Of a stretch of DNA of 64,000 nucleotides, positions 33,649 through 44,966 are shown piece by piece. This stretch comes from Amaurobius ferox. Taxonomy: Eukaryota; Arthropoda; Arachnida; Araneae; Amaurobiidae. Each line of letters starts with the position of its first letter. The first letter of the stretch is position 1. The notes below the pieces were generated by a model. It was given only the letters and a program-made list of their open reading frames with translations. It was not told the origin of the DNA and made no database searches. The stretch spans positions 66,116,037-66,180,036 of the forward strand of contig OX578138.1 in the NCBI GenBank assembly GCA_951213105.1. The letters are read 5' to 3'. A program made the translations under genes and the position numbers.

Positions 33649-33964
33649 GGAATTGTAAGCTTTTATCGTCGAAGTGGACTCTGTAACACATACGCACATA
33701 CACACTTATGCACATGCACATTACGTACTTACACACTTATGCACATACACATTATGCACATACACACACATTACGCGCATACACACTTATGCACGTACAC
33801 ATTACGCACATACACATACACACACACACACACATATCAGACATTACCTCAAAAATGCTCGAGTTCAAATAGGTTTGAAGTCAGCTTTTCCGGCGAAAAC
33901 TCGAACTCGAATTTTCGAGCCCGTCATAATACTTTCCTTTACACAATGTACGTAGGGAAAGTAA

Positions 33965-35303
33965 TAAGTGGAAGATCCCCCTTTACGTACCTCTTCTATC
34001 ACACGAAAAGTCTTTGCTCCCTCCGACTCTCATTTAAAGTAGGCAGTTTACAGCAATTTTGAGAAAGAAGTTTTAAACTGAGTTAGAATGGGGATCAAAC
34101 ACTTGCATATGGATGATATCGAAGTTTTAAAAGGGGAGGAGAGAGCCTCATTATGACCTTCTTCTCACTTCAAATACCTCCTAACGAATCCACAAGTCGA
34201 TGAATGCAGGTTCGGGACACACAAGTTGTTCACCGATTTTATGTACTAATAATACAGTGCCGCATGCATATGGAGGGTCAAAATAGAATGTATGATGTAC
34301 CTTACCGGTTGTTTTGCTCTAAAACTGAATATGGAGTAAGATGACGAAAGAATTTGGAATTTTCGTTTTAAGTTTTGGAGTGAATGGAAAATATTTTTGA
34401 AATCAGGTGTTTCATGGTTGATTTTGTACAAGAAAAAAGAAAAGAGAAGAAAAAACTGATAGCCGCGGAGCAGGAAAGCATCTTTTGAGCAGTTAGAAGA
34501 AATTAAGGTATGATTTTATGCGGTAATACATCAAAATAGTTCTGTGAGGAGTATTGTTTATGAATATTTTCTGCTGTGAGAAGCTGAAATACAAATAATT
34601 TTGAAGTCTTTGATATGATTATTGGATTTTCACAGTTGGTTTTTTGCCAAATGTGAAACAAACTGTACAAATCCGATGCTTTCTGATATTTGAAGTAATT
34701 TTTGTATTAACCAATCATTGCTCAGATTACTGGTTCGTTTACCCTGATAATAGAAATAGGACTCCGATTGCTAAAGTGCTTATAAAAAGTAAGAGTTGTT
34801 AAGAAATTTTCAATTATCTGCTATTTATCAAACAAGCAAATCAAGCAACAAGGTGGTTCAAAATATGATATCATATGTGTTCTATTACCTCTTTAATGTG
34901 TATCACTGGACAGATATCCTGTAGGTATAAAAAAGTGCAACTTGTTCTAGTGAAGATATTTTAAAGGGCACTGCGATGATTAGATATATAAATAAAGAAG
35001 TTTATGAAATGCGGCTCAGGGAAGAACTCCAACCCCTGAACATAGAATTTTAAGACCAGCAATCATTCTTCTGACAGAGACAACTTCACATATGGGTTTA
35101 GTTCTCACATTCTTTATATATTAATTTGGTTAATACGCTTTGGTTTTCAACGAATCCCTTTTCACTTTAATTCACTTTATTATTTCGTCTATATTTTATT
35201 TATCTATTTAATCTGAAACATATTTATTTGCGCTGTGCTGAATTTAAATACGGAGTACATGCATACAATCGCAATATGAATCAGATTAAATGAAAAATTA
35301 CAT
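33965..35303. other. Unassigned sequence
   Basis: No family A-F element, RNA gene or protein-like open frame recognised. Confidence 0.4.
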
Positions 35304-35338
35304 AAATCTTGTGGGCTACCGCGCCCTTCCACAAGATT
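35304..35338. repeat. Inverted copy of the SINE target site and tRNA head (hairpin)
   Basis: AAATCTTGTGG at 35304-35314 is followed by 35314-35338, the exact reverse complement of the SINE junction AATCTTGTGGAAGGGCGCGG plus TAGCC. The result is a 10-bp stem (AATCTTGTGG/CCACAAGATT) around GCTACCGCGCCCTT. Confidence 0.85.
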
Positions 35339-35352
35339 AGTGTAATTAAATG

Positions 35353-35488
35353 AGGGGAAGGAGGGTACGGTCCCTGTGGATGCCTCCCCCACTGGGTTCC
35401 GGTCTAAATTGGGTGGCACTTCCCGACCGTCCAAACAGTTACCTTGCACCTTTCTGGTAGGTCGGACGGTCTGGGTTTCAACAACAAC
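35353..35488 (+). mobile_element. SINE 3' fragment, start of tandem array
   Basis: Matches the last 136 bp of the SINE (GGGGAAGGAGGGTACGGTCC to the CAACAACAAC tail) without the tRNA head or central part. It is separated from the inverted head fragment at 35304-35338 by 14 unrelated bases. Confidence 0.85.
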
Positions 35489-35501
35489 AAATCTTGTGGA
35501 A

Positions 35502-35787
35502 GGGCGCGGTAGCCCATTGGTTAGCGCGCTGGAGTTGCACTCGGTAGGCCCGGGTTTGATTCCAGCCACTGCCAAAACTGCCGCCGTGTTCATGCGGAGT
35601 ACGATCACGTTAAACATGTGGGTCCGAAAGTCCTTCCGAGAGGTTGGTGGTAGGGGAAGGAGGGTACGGTCCCTGTGGATGCCTCCCCCACTGGGTTCCG
35701 GTCTAAATTGGGTGGCACTTCCCGACCGTCCAAACAGTTACCTTGCACCTTTCTGGTAGGTCGGACGGTCTGGGTTTCAACAACAAC
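35502..35787 (+). mobile_element. tRNA-derived SINE, array unit 1
   Basis: The tRNA-like head starts GGGCGCGGTAGCCCATTGG (A-box region). The B box reads GGTTTGATTCC at 35553-35563, with a C-to-T change at its CpG. A GC-rich body follows with AGTACGATCACGTTAAACATG and ends in (CAA)n. The next copy of the target sequence AAATCTTGTGGA follows at 35788. The antisense open frame through head and body is a by-product. Confidence 0.9.
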
Positions 35788-35800
35788 AAATCTTGTGGAA

Positions 35801-36086
35801 GGGCGCGGTAGCCCATTGGTTAGCGCGCTGGAGTTGCACTCGGTAGCCCCGGGTTCGATTCCAGCCACTGCCAAAACTGCCGCCGTGTTCATGCGGAGTA
35901 CGATCACGTTAAACATGTGGGTCCGAAAGTCCTTCCGAGAGGTTAGTGGTAGGGGAAGGAGGGTACGGTCCCTGTGGATGCCTCCCCCACTGGGTTCCGG
36001 TCTAAATTGGGTGGCACTTCCCGACCGTCCAAACAGTTACCTTGCACCTTTCTGGTAGGTCGGACGGTCTGGGTTTCAACAACAAC
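35801..36086 (+). mobile_element. tRNA-derived SINE, array unit 2
   Basis: Starts exactly 299 bp after unit 1. Perfect B box GGTTCGATTCC at 35852-35862. Differs from unit 1 at a few positions (for example GTAGCCCCGGG against GTAGGCCCGGG). Flanked by AAATCTTGTGGA on both sides. Confidence 0.9.
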
Positions 36087-36099
36087 AAATCTTGTGGAA

Positions 36100-36388
36100 G
36101 GGCGCGGTAGCCCATTGGTTAGCGCGCTGGAGTTGCACTCGGTAGGCCCGGGTTCGATTCCAGCCACTGCCAAAACTGCCGCCGTGTTCATGCGGAGTAC
36201 GATCACGTTAAACATGTGGGTCCGAAAGTCCTTCCGAGAGGTTGGTGGTAGGGGAAGGAGGGTACGGTCCCAGTGGATGCCTCCCCCACTGGGTTCCGGT
36301 CTAAATTGGGTGGCACTTCCCGACCGTCCAAACAGTTACCTTACACCTTTCTGGTAGGTCGGACGGTCTGGGTTTCAACAACAACAAC
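36100..36388 (+). mobile_element. tRNA-derived SINE, array unit 3 (parent of the duplication junction)
   Basis: 299 bp after unit 2. B box at 36151-36161. Diagnostic bases: TCCCAGTGGATG, GGTGGCACTT and AAACAGTTACC. The (CAA) tail is one repeat longer than in units 1-2, followed by AAATCTTGTGGA then GCTCGCCC. This unit is the proximal partner in the 7.28-kb duplication. Confidence 0.9.
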
Positions 36389-36390
36389 AA

Positions 36391-37679
36391 ATCTTGTGGA
36401 GCTCGCCCTTTCGTCTAATTGGCCGCTGTTTTTATGTGAATAATATCTATGTTTGTGGTATCTGTGGCCGAAATTGGAGCGTTAAGAAAAGTGTAAACAC
36501 TTTGGATGCTCATAGCGACGAACAAAAATGTAAATAACTTTTTTTTTGTTGGAAATATATGATATTATGATTAAAAAAATAATTTCAACATTTTAATATT
36601 TTGAACTTTTTTTTCGAAAAAACTTATCGGTTCAAGCGAGCTTTTTTTTTTTCATATCATTTTTCTTACTTTCACTAGAAATACATTCGAAACTATAATA
36701 GATAGATATTAATAATAAGCGACAAAAATATTACGACATTTAGTTTCTAAATCTACATTTTTTTTTTTTTTTTTTAAAAACCTCTTAAAATTTTCAAGTA
36801 ATCTTCCTGTGAAGTTGAGGAAGATGTGAAGTTTTTCCTTTTCCAAGTTTGCAATGCTTTTAACTCAAAAACTAAAAGTACTAGCTATGAACAATAAGCA
36901 TGAATTTGTAGCTATTTGAATGCTCTATAAGTGTATATGATTGGATTTTAGATAAATGTTTTCTTAGTTTTTGAAGTATAGTAGTCATAATTTCGATATT
37001 TTAGTATTTTAACCTTGGTTTTCCAATGTGTGCGAAAGTTTTAATATTTAAAATGTCCCCATGGTTGCAGCCCAATCTGTTTACTTACTTTTTGGTGCAC
37101 AAACACGATTGGTGCACAAACACGGTGTAATATTGGTGCACAAACACGATATATTTATTTTGTTTTAAAAAACCAGGTTGAATAAACTGGAGGATTCTAA
37201 ATATGTGGTGAAGTTTGGACTGGTGAAGTTTGAACAGAATTGACGGAAATATACGTATTCAAATACGCTTCTATAGATTAACTTGAATGTAAAATCTCTT
37301 TAGATATATTGTATAAGTTAAATTTATATACTGCAAAGCAAGTTAGTAAAATAATCGGATATTTTGACGTGAAGTTTATAGTCGGAGTATCCAAATGAAA
37401 TCGAGGGAAAAACTAAATGTGCTAACTAGCTATAAAGCGTTTGCAAGCAATTTGTGGTGGTTTAAAAGACTATGAACGAAGGAAATCAGTCTGAATAAAA
37501 TTGAATAAACTTATTGAATTTCACTGGTGTTTTTTTTTTTTACAAAATATTATTCATCAAAACCAGTTTGGCTCCATCGGATTGGAGCCACCGGTGATTT
37601 TTTAAAATTTAAAACAGCTAAATATTAACTTCAAAAACGTATAAAATAGTTTAACCCATTAACTACATCGAAATTTAAA
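36391..37679. other. Low-copy segment inside duplication copy 1
   Basis: Contains a poly-T run at about 36757-36774 and a short tandem of GGTGCACAAACACG at about 37093-37152, three times (spacing 18 and 23 bp). Neither strand shows a gene. Repeated in copy 2 at 43677-44966. Confidence 0.5.
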
Positions 37680-39771
37680 CAAGAAAGAACAATCACGCAT
37701 AAGGCATTAATTATGAAACACTTTCCAACTTAAATGCAATCCGCTGAATATATCGCATCTCTAAAATGCGATGCATTCAGCAGAAATACTTTTTTAATTA
37801 TCACAGAACTACAATAGTTTATTTTACTTGAAAGCTCAAAACTTCATCGAAAAAAATCTGATGTGGGCAGCACATGACTTTCCCTGCAGACTTAAATTCA
37901 CGTTCCCTTTATTTTTATTACATTTAATTCACTTTAATTCAATATTCGTTCTCATTTGATAACTGGACTTCTTTTCAAAGGTGGCGTAGAGAAAATACGA
38001 AAAAACTAAAATATCTTGAGAACGGCTAGTCCTAGTAATGGAGTTGGTCTTATTCTTCGTTAAAAATTACGTATTAAACAAGCATTTTATGGATATATTT
38101 GAGCATACGTAGCTTTTTATTTTAGATTTTTGCGGGCCATTTTGCAAAAAAAGGCAGGTTATTTTTTCCAAATCATACCAAACTCTAATCAGCACCAGAG
38201 TGTCCCACAAGTGACTTACCTACCGGATTTTGTGGAATTCGGTCCATTAGTTTTTCAGCTAGAGTGGATACAAGCTTTTGCAGGCCATTTCGCAAGAAAA
38301 AGGCGGGTTCTTTTATCTCGAATCGTACCCAAAACGAATCAGCACCAGATTCGCCCACAAGTGACTTACCTACCAAATTTTATGAAATTCGGTCAATTAC
38401 TTTTTTAGTTAGTGTGGATACAAAATCTGCACAGACAGACAGACAGACACACAGACAGACAGACACACAGACACACAGACAGACAGACACACAAACAGAC
38501 ACACACACAGACACACACACACAGACGTCACGCTAAAAATAGTTTTTTCGTATTCTAGATGTCTCGAAACGTGTAGATCGAAAACTCGAGTTGCGATTTT
38601 CGACATGATTCCAATACTTTCCCTATACATTACCATGTATTGGAGGGAAAGTAAAAATGAACTTTATTCAAATGACGTCTTCGAAATATAAATCGTCTGG
38701 TTCTCTCTGTAAAAGCAGTAAATATTTCATTCATACACTTTTATTCTAGACTTCAGATTTAAATAATTTTGCATGAAACAAAATCAGCCATTCTTATACA
38801 ACTCATCTTACAATCATTTGATTACATTCTGCATTCATTAAAATTAGGCTTCGCTGTTTTTTAATTATCACTGTACTACAATAATTTATTTTACTTGGAA
38901 ACTTAAGACCATGGAGGTAAAAGTACTTTCTAACTCCATGCTTAAAACTTTGTCGAAAACGCCAATGCTATAAAATAGCCTGCTTCTCTATGTGAAATCA
39001 ATGAATAGTTCATTCATATCATCTATATTCCAGACTCCAGAGTTAAATAATTTTGCGTTTAAAAAATTTAGCAATTCTTATATAACTAATCTTACAGTTT
39101 GATTTGTTTACATTCTGCATACGTTAAAATTGGGTTTCGTTGTAGAAATAAAGTTTGATGATCATTTAAATTAAAAAATATTGTAATTGTGTTGGCGTAG
39201 AATACGGGTGCACAGAAAATACGCAAAAATAAAGTAGTTTTAGGTCGGATGCACTACTAAATATAAATTTAAAAGAACTTTGAAAATCTCGATTTTTACT
39301 CTAGGAAATAAAGATGGATGCCACATTTTATTTTGTGTTGAGTCACGTGATCTCTTCATATTATATGGGTGTATTTATTATTTTAATTTTTATTCAAAAA
39401 ACTACCGAACATATTTTGCTGAATTTTTTTTTTTTTATATTTTAAGGGATAATTTGAATATTTCCTTAAATTTTGAAAGTAATTCGTGAATTTTAACTTT
39501 GTTTAAAAAATGTTTGAAAAATTAGGTCCATAGGGTTCAATGTCTTTCATTTTTTTCAACCCGGGTTCAATCCAAAACTAATTGGGTGATATTGTTCATT
39601 TATATTCCCATAGGTTCTACAGACCGTCTGAACAACATGCTAAAATTTCATTTTGATAAAGTCATTTTTATGGCCCTTATCGTGCGAATGGACAGACAGA
39701 CAGACAGACGGAATGAATGAACAAAGCCATAAACATTTTCCAACTATGTTGTAAAATGTTAAAAACGGTTT
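37680..39771 (-). mobile_element. Family A element (A6), inverted, split by B5
   Basis: On the plus strand it starts with the A 3' end (AACAAGAAAGAACAATCACG, hairpin, ATGAAACACTTTCCAACTT). It breaks at about 37855 after CTTCATCGAAAAAA and resumes at about 38657 with TGAACTTTATTCAAATGACG. It runs through E-box GTCACGTGATC at about 39340, AACCCGGGTT, the GACAGACAGACAGAC repeat and the 5' hairpin (CAACTATGTTGTAAAATGTTA). Confidence 0.8.
37855..38656 (-). mobile_element. Family B element (B5), inverted, nested in A6
   Basis: Plus-strand order: 3' end ATCTGATGTGGGCAGCACAT and GACTTTCCCTGCAG, two modules (landmark CACAAGTGACTTACCTACC at about 38207 and 38356), a CAGACAGACACA microsatellite at about 38430-38525, AGACGTCACGCTAAAAATAG, and the 5' hairpin ending GGAGGGAAAGTAAAA. 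Length about 802 bp, as for B3. It sits in an A-run of A6, i.e. a T-run on the minus strand. Confidence 0.85.
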
Positions 39772-39918
39772 ATGTCAGTGGGCTTCCTGATGATTCTCAA
39801 CAAATGTACCAGATTTCATATTTTTGTATACTATTGATTTTGTAGTACGTGACAGAGAATCTTGAGGAATGTAAAATTAGTGAAACAGCGAAAGTTGCGG
39901 AGGCATTTAGCTACTCTT

Positions 39919-40980
39919 TTAATACTTTCCAACATAGTTGTAAAGTGTTTATGACTTTGTTCATTCTGTATGACTGTCTATCTGTCCGTTCGCACGATAA
40001 CTGTCGTAAAAGTGACTTTATCGAAATGAAATTTTAGTATGTTGTTCAGACAGTCTGGGGAACCTATGGGAATATAAATGAATAATATCACCCAATTAGT
40101 TTTGGATTGAACCCGGGTTGAAAAAAAAATGAAATAAATTGGACGCTATGGGACCTAATTTTTCAAACGTTTTTTAAGCAAATTTAAAACTCACAAATTG
40201 CTACGAAAATTTTAGGAAATATTCAAATTATTCCATAAAATATATAAAAAAAATTTCAAGAATATATGTTCAGTAATTTTTTAAATAAAAATTAAATTAA
40301 TAATTACACTCATATAATATGAAGAGATCACGTGACCCACTTTAAAATAAAATATGGCAACCTTCTTTTTTTCCCAGTGTAGAAATCGTGATTTTAAAGT
40401 TCTTTTAAATTTATATTTAGTGTTGCATCCGTTTTAAAACCGCTTTATTTTTGCGTATTTTCTGTGCATCTATATTGTGTGCCAACGCAATTACAATATT
40501 TTTGAGTTTAAATGATCATCAAACTTTGATTATTTCTGCAACGAAGCCGAATTTTAATGGATGCAGAATGTTTAATGGAGGAGTGATTGTAAGATGAGTT
40601 GTATAAGAATTGCTGAATTTTTTTCACGTAAAATTATTTAGCTCTGGAGTCTGGAATGAAAGTGATATGGATGAAATATTCATTGCGTTTACATAGAGAG
40701 CCAGACGATTTATATTTCGATGATGTCATTTGAATAAAGTTCATTTTTTCTCTTGAAGTTTTAAGTTTTCAAATATAATATATTACTGTAGTTCAAATAT
40801 ATTAAATTACTGTAGTTCAAATACAATAAATTACTGTAGTACTGTAGAACTGCACCGCTGATATATTTAAAATATATCGGCGCTGAATGTGTCGCATATT
40901 AAAGATGTTTAAATAAAATTGCATTTCAGTTGGAAAGTGTTTCATAATCAATGCTTTATGCTTGATTAATCTTTCTTGTT
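39919..40980 (+). mobile_element. Family A element (A7)
   Basis: Head-to-head with A6, about 147 bp apart. Worn hairpin AATACTTTCCAACATAGTTG, TAAAGTGTTTATGACTTTG, ACGATAACTGTCG, GAAATGAAATTTTAGTATG, AACCCGGGTT and GATCACGTGACC at about 40327. A local triplication of CAAATA.A.TAAATTACTGTAG lies at about 40773-40845. Ends AGTTGGAAAGTGTTTCATAATC, hairpin, CTTTCTTGTT. About 1,062 bp. Confidence 0.8.
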
Positions 40981-41357
40981 TTTGTAATGTTAGTATGTAT
41001 CGGTAATATTTTTAAGGTACATTTTATATAATAATTGATTTCGGTCAACTCATGAGTATAGGCCATTTTATTCAAAATTAATATCTAGAAAGCTGCAGAA
41101 AACAAAAGCGGAGCATAAAAATAATGAGTGGAATCAGAGATTGAGAGAACGCCTCTATAAGTCTATTTCACGCTATAAAATAAGCAAGTCCGCTTTATAA
41201 ATTAAGTAATGCGTATTTTTACGCACCGATTTTGTGAACAAAAGAGAAAAAAAAAATTTAGAATAGCAAATTAAACATTTCAAAACTCATTTCATAATGT
41301 TTATAAGGTATATTAATTGTTCTATCAGATATACAATGTATTTTGTTTATTAAAACA

Positions 41358-42296
41358 AAAAATCTGATGTGGGCAGCACATGACTTTCCTTATATAATGC
41401 AATGGATTTACTACTTTTACAGTAAAAAAAAATAAATTATTTTTATAGTGGTTATTTATATCCTATATATATATGTGTGTGTGTGTGTGTGAAAGTATGT
41501 GTGTGTGTGTGTGTGTGTGTGTCAGTGAGTCTGTGGAGACGATAATGACGAACGAATGGACCGATTCGAAAAAAATTTGGAATAAAAATCACAATCCGTA
41601 AACACTGGAAGCCTATTGTTTTTATACGCAATCGAATGTTCAGAACCACCCTAAATTTTCGAATGACATTTTGAAAAAATCTTCAAAAAATCAAACCCGC
41701 TAATAAAGTTACGCAAATAGACATTTCTTATGTAATTTTTCATTAGAAAACGATTGACATAAATTTTAGAAAGCTAACATGAGCCGTTCTCGAGATATTG
41801 CACATTTTTCAAAAAAATTATCAAAAAGTCATATAAAATAAAAAAGAAATATTTCCTGTTGAGAAACATGTTCACTTTTCATATATAATACCATGTGATA
41901 AATTGGGTGACATCATTCTCGTGGATCTAGCTCGTTCCATTCATGAAAAAAGATACTTTGAGTAATACTTTTCTATTTGGACGCCAATAGTCATTTATCT
42001 GCTGTAAGAATAACTTATTTCTCCGTCCATAACGCTTGGCGAGATTTTGGCGACGAATTTGGCGGAATGTCGCCAACATGGCGACATTTAAAATTGTTGC
42101 CAAATTAACAAAAATCTCGCCAAATGGATAAAAATGACGCTAAATCAATGAAATTGACGACTAATTGAAGAAAATTCAATATTTTGGAACGAATACAAGT
42201 ATCTACTATAAGAATAACATTTTTTTTAACTGTAAAAGTAGTAAATTCATTGCATTATATAAGGAAAGTCATATGCTGCCCACATCAGATTTTTTT
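41358..42296 (+). mobile_element. Family C variant (C3) with long terminal inverted repeats
   Basis: The right end is a normal C 3' terminus (GCATTATATAAGGAAAGTC, TGCTGCCCACATCAGAT). The left end, 41358-41460, is the same terminus inverted (ATCTGATGTGGGCAGCACAT, GACTTTCCTTATATAATGC) instead of the usual 5' hairpin. It runs straight into the TG microsatellite and the plus-oriented body (ACGATAATGACG, AAAAAAATTTGGAAT). The inverted ends match over roughly 100 bp. Confidence 0.8.
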
Positions 42297-42716
42297 ACAA
42301 AATACATAAAATTTAATACAAATACCAGGAAATTTGAGGGTAATTAATTGTACATTTGTTAAAAATTACTCCTTTAAATCGAGTCAGGGAGTAATTTTAC
42401 TCTTCTGGAAAAATTCTAGCTGGATCTCTGAGTGGAATAAACTTCTTCGGATCACTCCAGACAACCATGACTGGCAATGGGGCGACACGTTGCGATCCTT
42501 TGCATGAAAATCTATTCTATTTGGCTTGCATTAAATTTTGCCTATGTCAATATGGCGTAATTGAGCGCTATTTTGCAAAGACCCTTAAATAGTATGTATA
42601 ATTAGATCAAAAAATCTTTGCAATTGGCAGGAGGGAGATAGTTTGATTTTCTGGTTTAAACCTTTTCATGTTTAGACATTTTCGTGCTACGTACTACAGC
42701 ATTACTCTTCCAATAT

Positions 42717-43215
42717 TGTTACGACGTATCCTCTGAAATCGTGGGTGTGTGCACAGGATACAAGAATGGGTCCATATTTCTGGATAACTAACACGTTTAT
42801 TCACAAGCACAAAGTAAACAGGAACAATACACAATCAAACAGCACTTATATTCTCCACTAATTTCACATAATAACTGATATTATTCTCGAAACATTGACG
42901 AAAGTAATTTCATAAAACAGCAGCTACTATTATCAAAACATTAACGAAAATCACAGTTGAATGCAGCTCGTATCACGTCAACAACTCTCCAATGGAGTGG
43001 TGACTCCTTTTATAGTCATTCTATGGAAACTTCTGGAATTATCCATAAAATATTGGTTATTTCGCAGTCTTTCTCGAATATTCGAAATGTTAGTAAATGT
43101 CGCCAGTGTGGCGATAAGTCGCCAAATCTGGAAATAGTTTTTCGGAATTATGGCAACCCTATGTTCACCTCATGGGAAATCCTTTTGCTTGGAAGGCTAT
43201 ACACTCTAGTATAAT
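42717..43215 (-). mobile_element. Probable solo LTR of a Gypsy-type retrotransposon
   Basis: On the minus strand: a TATA box (ACTATAAAAGG, near 43007-43016), then about 200 bp downstream the polyadenylation signal AATAAA (42801-42796), then sequence ending in GTCGTAACA at 42717. That order fits U3-R-U5, and the CA end fits an LTR. The start is unresolved (a TG near 43215 is one option) and I could not match a target-site duplication. Its U3 carries CGCCAGTGTGGCG, a motif also seen in families C and D. Confidence 0.55.
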
Positions 43216-43370
43216 CTGGCAGGTGTAGGAAGAAGAAACTTATTAAAACATTCCTTAGAATCAGTCTCATAGCTTGAAGAATTTTTCTTTTTTTCGGAGA
43301 TAGTTAGTTTACAAACGTATGTTGGAAATTTCCTTTCATATAATAGGGTTCCGATATAAATTCCTTAAGC

Positions 43371-43385
43371 ACACCAATAACTTTG
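43371..43385 (+). repeat. Copy of the distal SINE target site at the duplication junction
   Basis: The 15-bp sequence ACACCAATAACTTTG before the middle SINE is identical to the two target-site duplications of the SINE at 50666-50949. It is not matched on the right side of the middle SINE. Confidence 0.9.
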
Positions 43386-43675
43386 GGGCGCGGTAGCCCA
43401 TTGGTTAGCGCGCTGGAGTTGCACTCGGTAGGCCCGGGTTCGATTCCAGCCACTGCCAAAACTGCCGCCGTGTTCATGCGGAGTACGATCACGTTAAACA
43501 TGTGGGTCCGAAAGTCCTTCCGAGAGGTTGGTGGTAGGGGAAGGAGGGTACGGTCCCAGTGGATGCCTCCCCCACTGGGTTCCGGTCTAAATTGGGTGGC
43601 ACTTCCCGACCGTCCAAACAGTTACCTTACACCTTTCTGGTAGGTCGGACGGTCTGGGTTTCAACAACAACAACA
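43386..43675 (+). mobile_element. Recombinant SINE at the duplication junction
   Basis: The left flank is that of the distal SINE (ACACCAATAACTTTG). The right flank is that of array unit 3 (AAATCTTGTGGAGCTCGCCC). At the four sites where the parents differ (first at 43558), it carries the unit 3 bases. The exchange therefore occurred between 43386 and 43557, in the tRNA-like head or first part of the body. B box at 43437-43447. Confidence 0.92.
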
Positions 43676-43676
43676 A

Positions 43677-44966
43677 ATCTTGTGGAGCTCGCCCTTTCGT
43701 CTAATTGGCCGCTGTTTTTATGTGAATAATATCTATGTTTGTGGTATCTGTGGCCGAAATTGGAGCGTTAAGAAAAGTGTAAACACTTTGGATGCTCATA
43801 GCGACGAACAAAAATGTAAATAACTTTTTTTTTGTTGGAAATATATGATATTATGATTAAAAAAATAATTTCAACATTTTAATATTTTGAACTTTTTTTT
43901 CGAAAAAACTTATCGGTTCAAGCGAGCTTTTTTTTTTTCATATCATTTTTCTTACTTTCACTAGAAATACATTCGAAACTATAATAGATAGATATTAATA
44001 ATAAGCGACAAAAATATTACGACATTTAGTTTCTAAATCTACATTTTTTTTTTTTTTTTTTTAAAAACCTCTTAAAATTTTCAAGTAATCTTCCTGTGAA
44101 GTTGAGGAAGATGTGAAGTTTTTCCTTTTCCAAGTTTGCAATGCTTTTAACTCAAAAACTAAAAGTACTAGCTATGAACAATAAGCATGAATTTGTAGCT
44201 ATTTGAATGCTCTATAAGTGTATATGATTGGATTTTAGATAAATGTTTTCTTAGTTTTTGAAGTATAGTAGTCATAATTTCGATATTTTAGTATTTTAAC
44301 CTTGGTTTTCCAATGTGTGCGAAAGTTTTAATATTTAAAATGTCCCCATGGTTGCAGCCCAATCTGTTTACTTACTTTTTGGTGCACAAACACGATTGGT
44401 GCACAAACACGGTGTAATATTGGTGCACAAACACGATATATTTATTTTGTTTTAAAAAACCAGGTTGAATAAACTGGAGGATTCTAAATATGTGGTGAAG
44501 TTTGGACTGGTGAAGTTTGAACAGAATTGACGGAAATATACGTATTCAAATACGCTTCTATAGATTAACTTGAATGTAAAATCTCTTTAGATATATTGTA
44601 TAAGTTAAATTTATATACTGCAAAGCAAGTTAGTAAAATAATCGGATATTTTGACGTGAAGTTTATAGTCGGAGTATCCAAATGAAATCGAGGGAAAAAC
44701 TAAATGTGCTAACTAGCTATAAAGCGTTTGCAAGCAATTTGTGGTGGTTTAAAAGACTATGAACGAAGGAAATCAGTCTGAATAAAATTGAATAAACTTA
44801 TTGAATTTCACTGGTGTTTTTTTTTTTTACAAAATATTATTCATCAAAACCAGTTTGGCTCCATCGGATTGGAGCCACCGGTGATTTTTTAAAATTTAAA
44901 ACAGCTAAATATTAACTTCAAAAACGTATAAAATAGTTTAACCCATTAACTACATCGAAATTTAAA
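43677..44966. other. Low-copy segment inside duplication copy 2
   Basis: Same content as 36391-37679, with a T run one base longer near 44044 and the GGTGCACAAACACG short tandem near 44379-44438. No gene. Confidence 0.5.

Larger units (their letters stand above)
32840..33964 (-). mobile_element. Family C element (C4), inverted, interrupted in its microsatellite
   Basis: Plus-strand order: worn C body with a poly-T/poly-G run at 32882-32905, GAACATTCGATTGCATTTAAAA, CGAAATGCTCCATTCGTTCG and a CACATACGCACATA-type microsatellite to 33182. An insert with two tRNA-like units follows (33183-33684). The microsatellite then resumes (33685-33835), with CGAACTCGAATTTTCG and the hairpin CTTTCCTTTACACA/TGTACGTAGGGAAAG. 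The 3' terminal hairpin is missing. Confidence 0.65.
36100..43385 (+). repeat. Tandem segmental duplication, copy 1 (7,286 bp)
   Basis: Starts with SINE unit 3 and ends just before the SINE at 43386. It is near-identical to 43386-50665. Differences I see: T-run length at about 36757-36774 and about 39424-39436, single substitutions near 39400, 40061, 40208, 41171, 42689 and 43090, and an 8-bp longer TG microsatellite at about 41495-41522. Contents in order: SINE, low-copy segment, A6 with nested B5, A7, C3, low-copy segment, LTR. Confidence 0.95.

Noticed and set aside
35204..36357. Recurring open frames of 90-137 codons on both strands of the SINE array
   Set aside because: They repeat only because the SINE repeats. 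The sequence is a tRNA-derived non-coding element with Pol III boxes.
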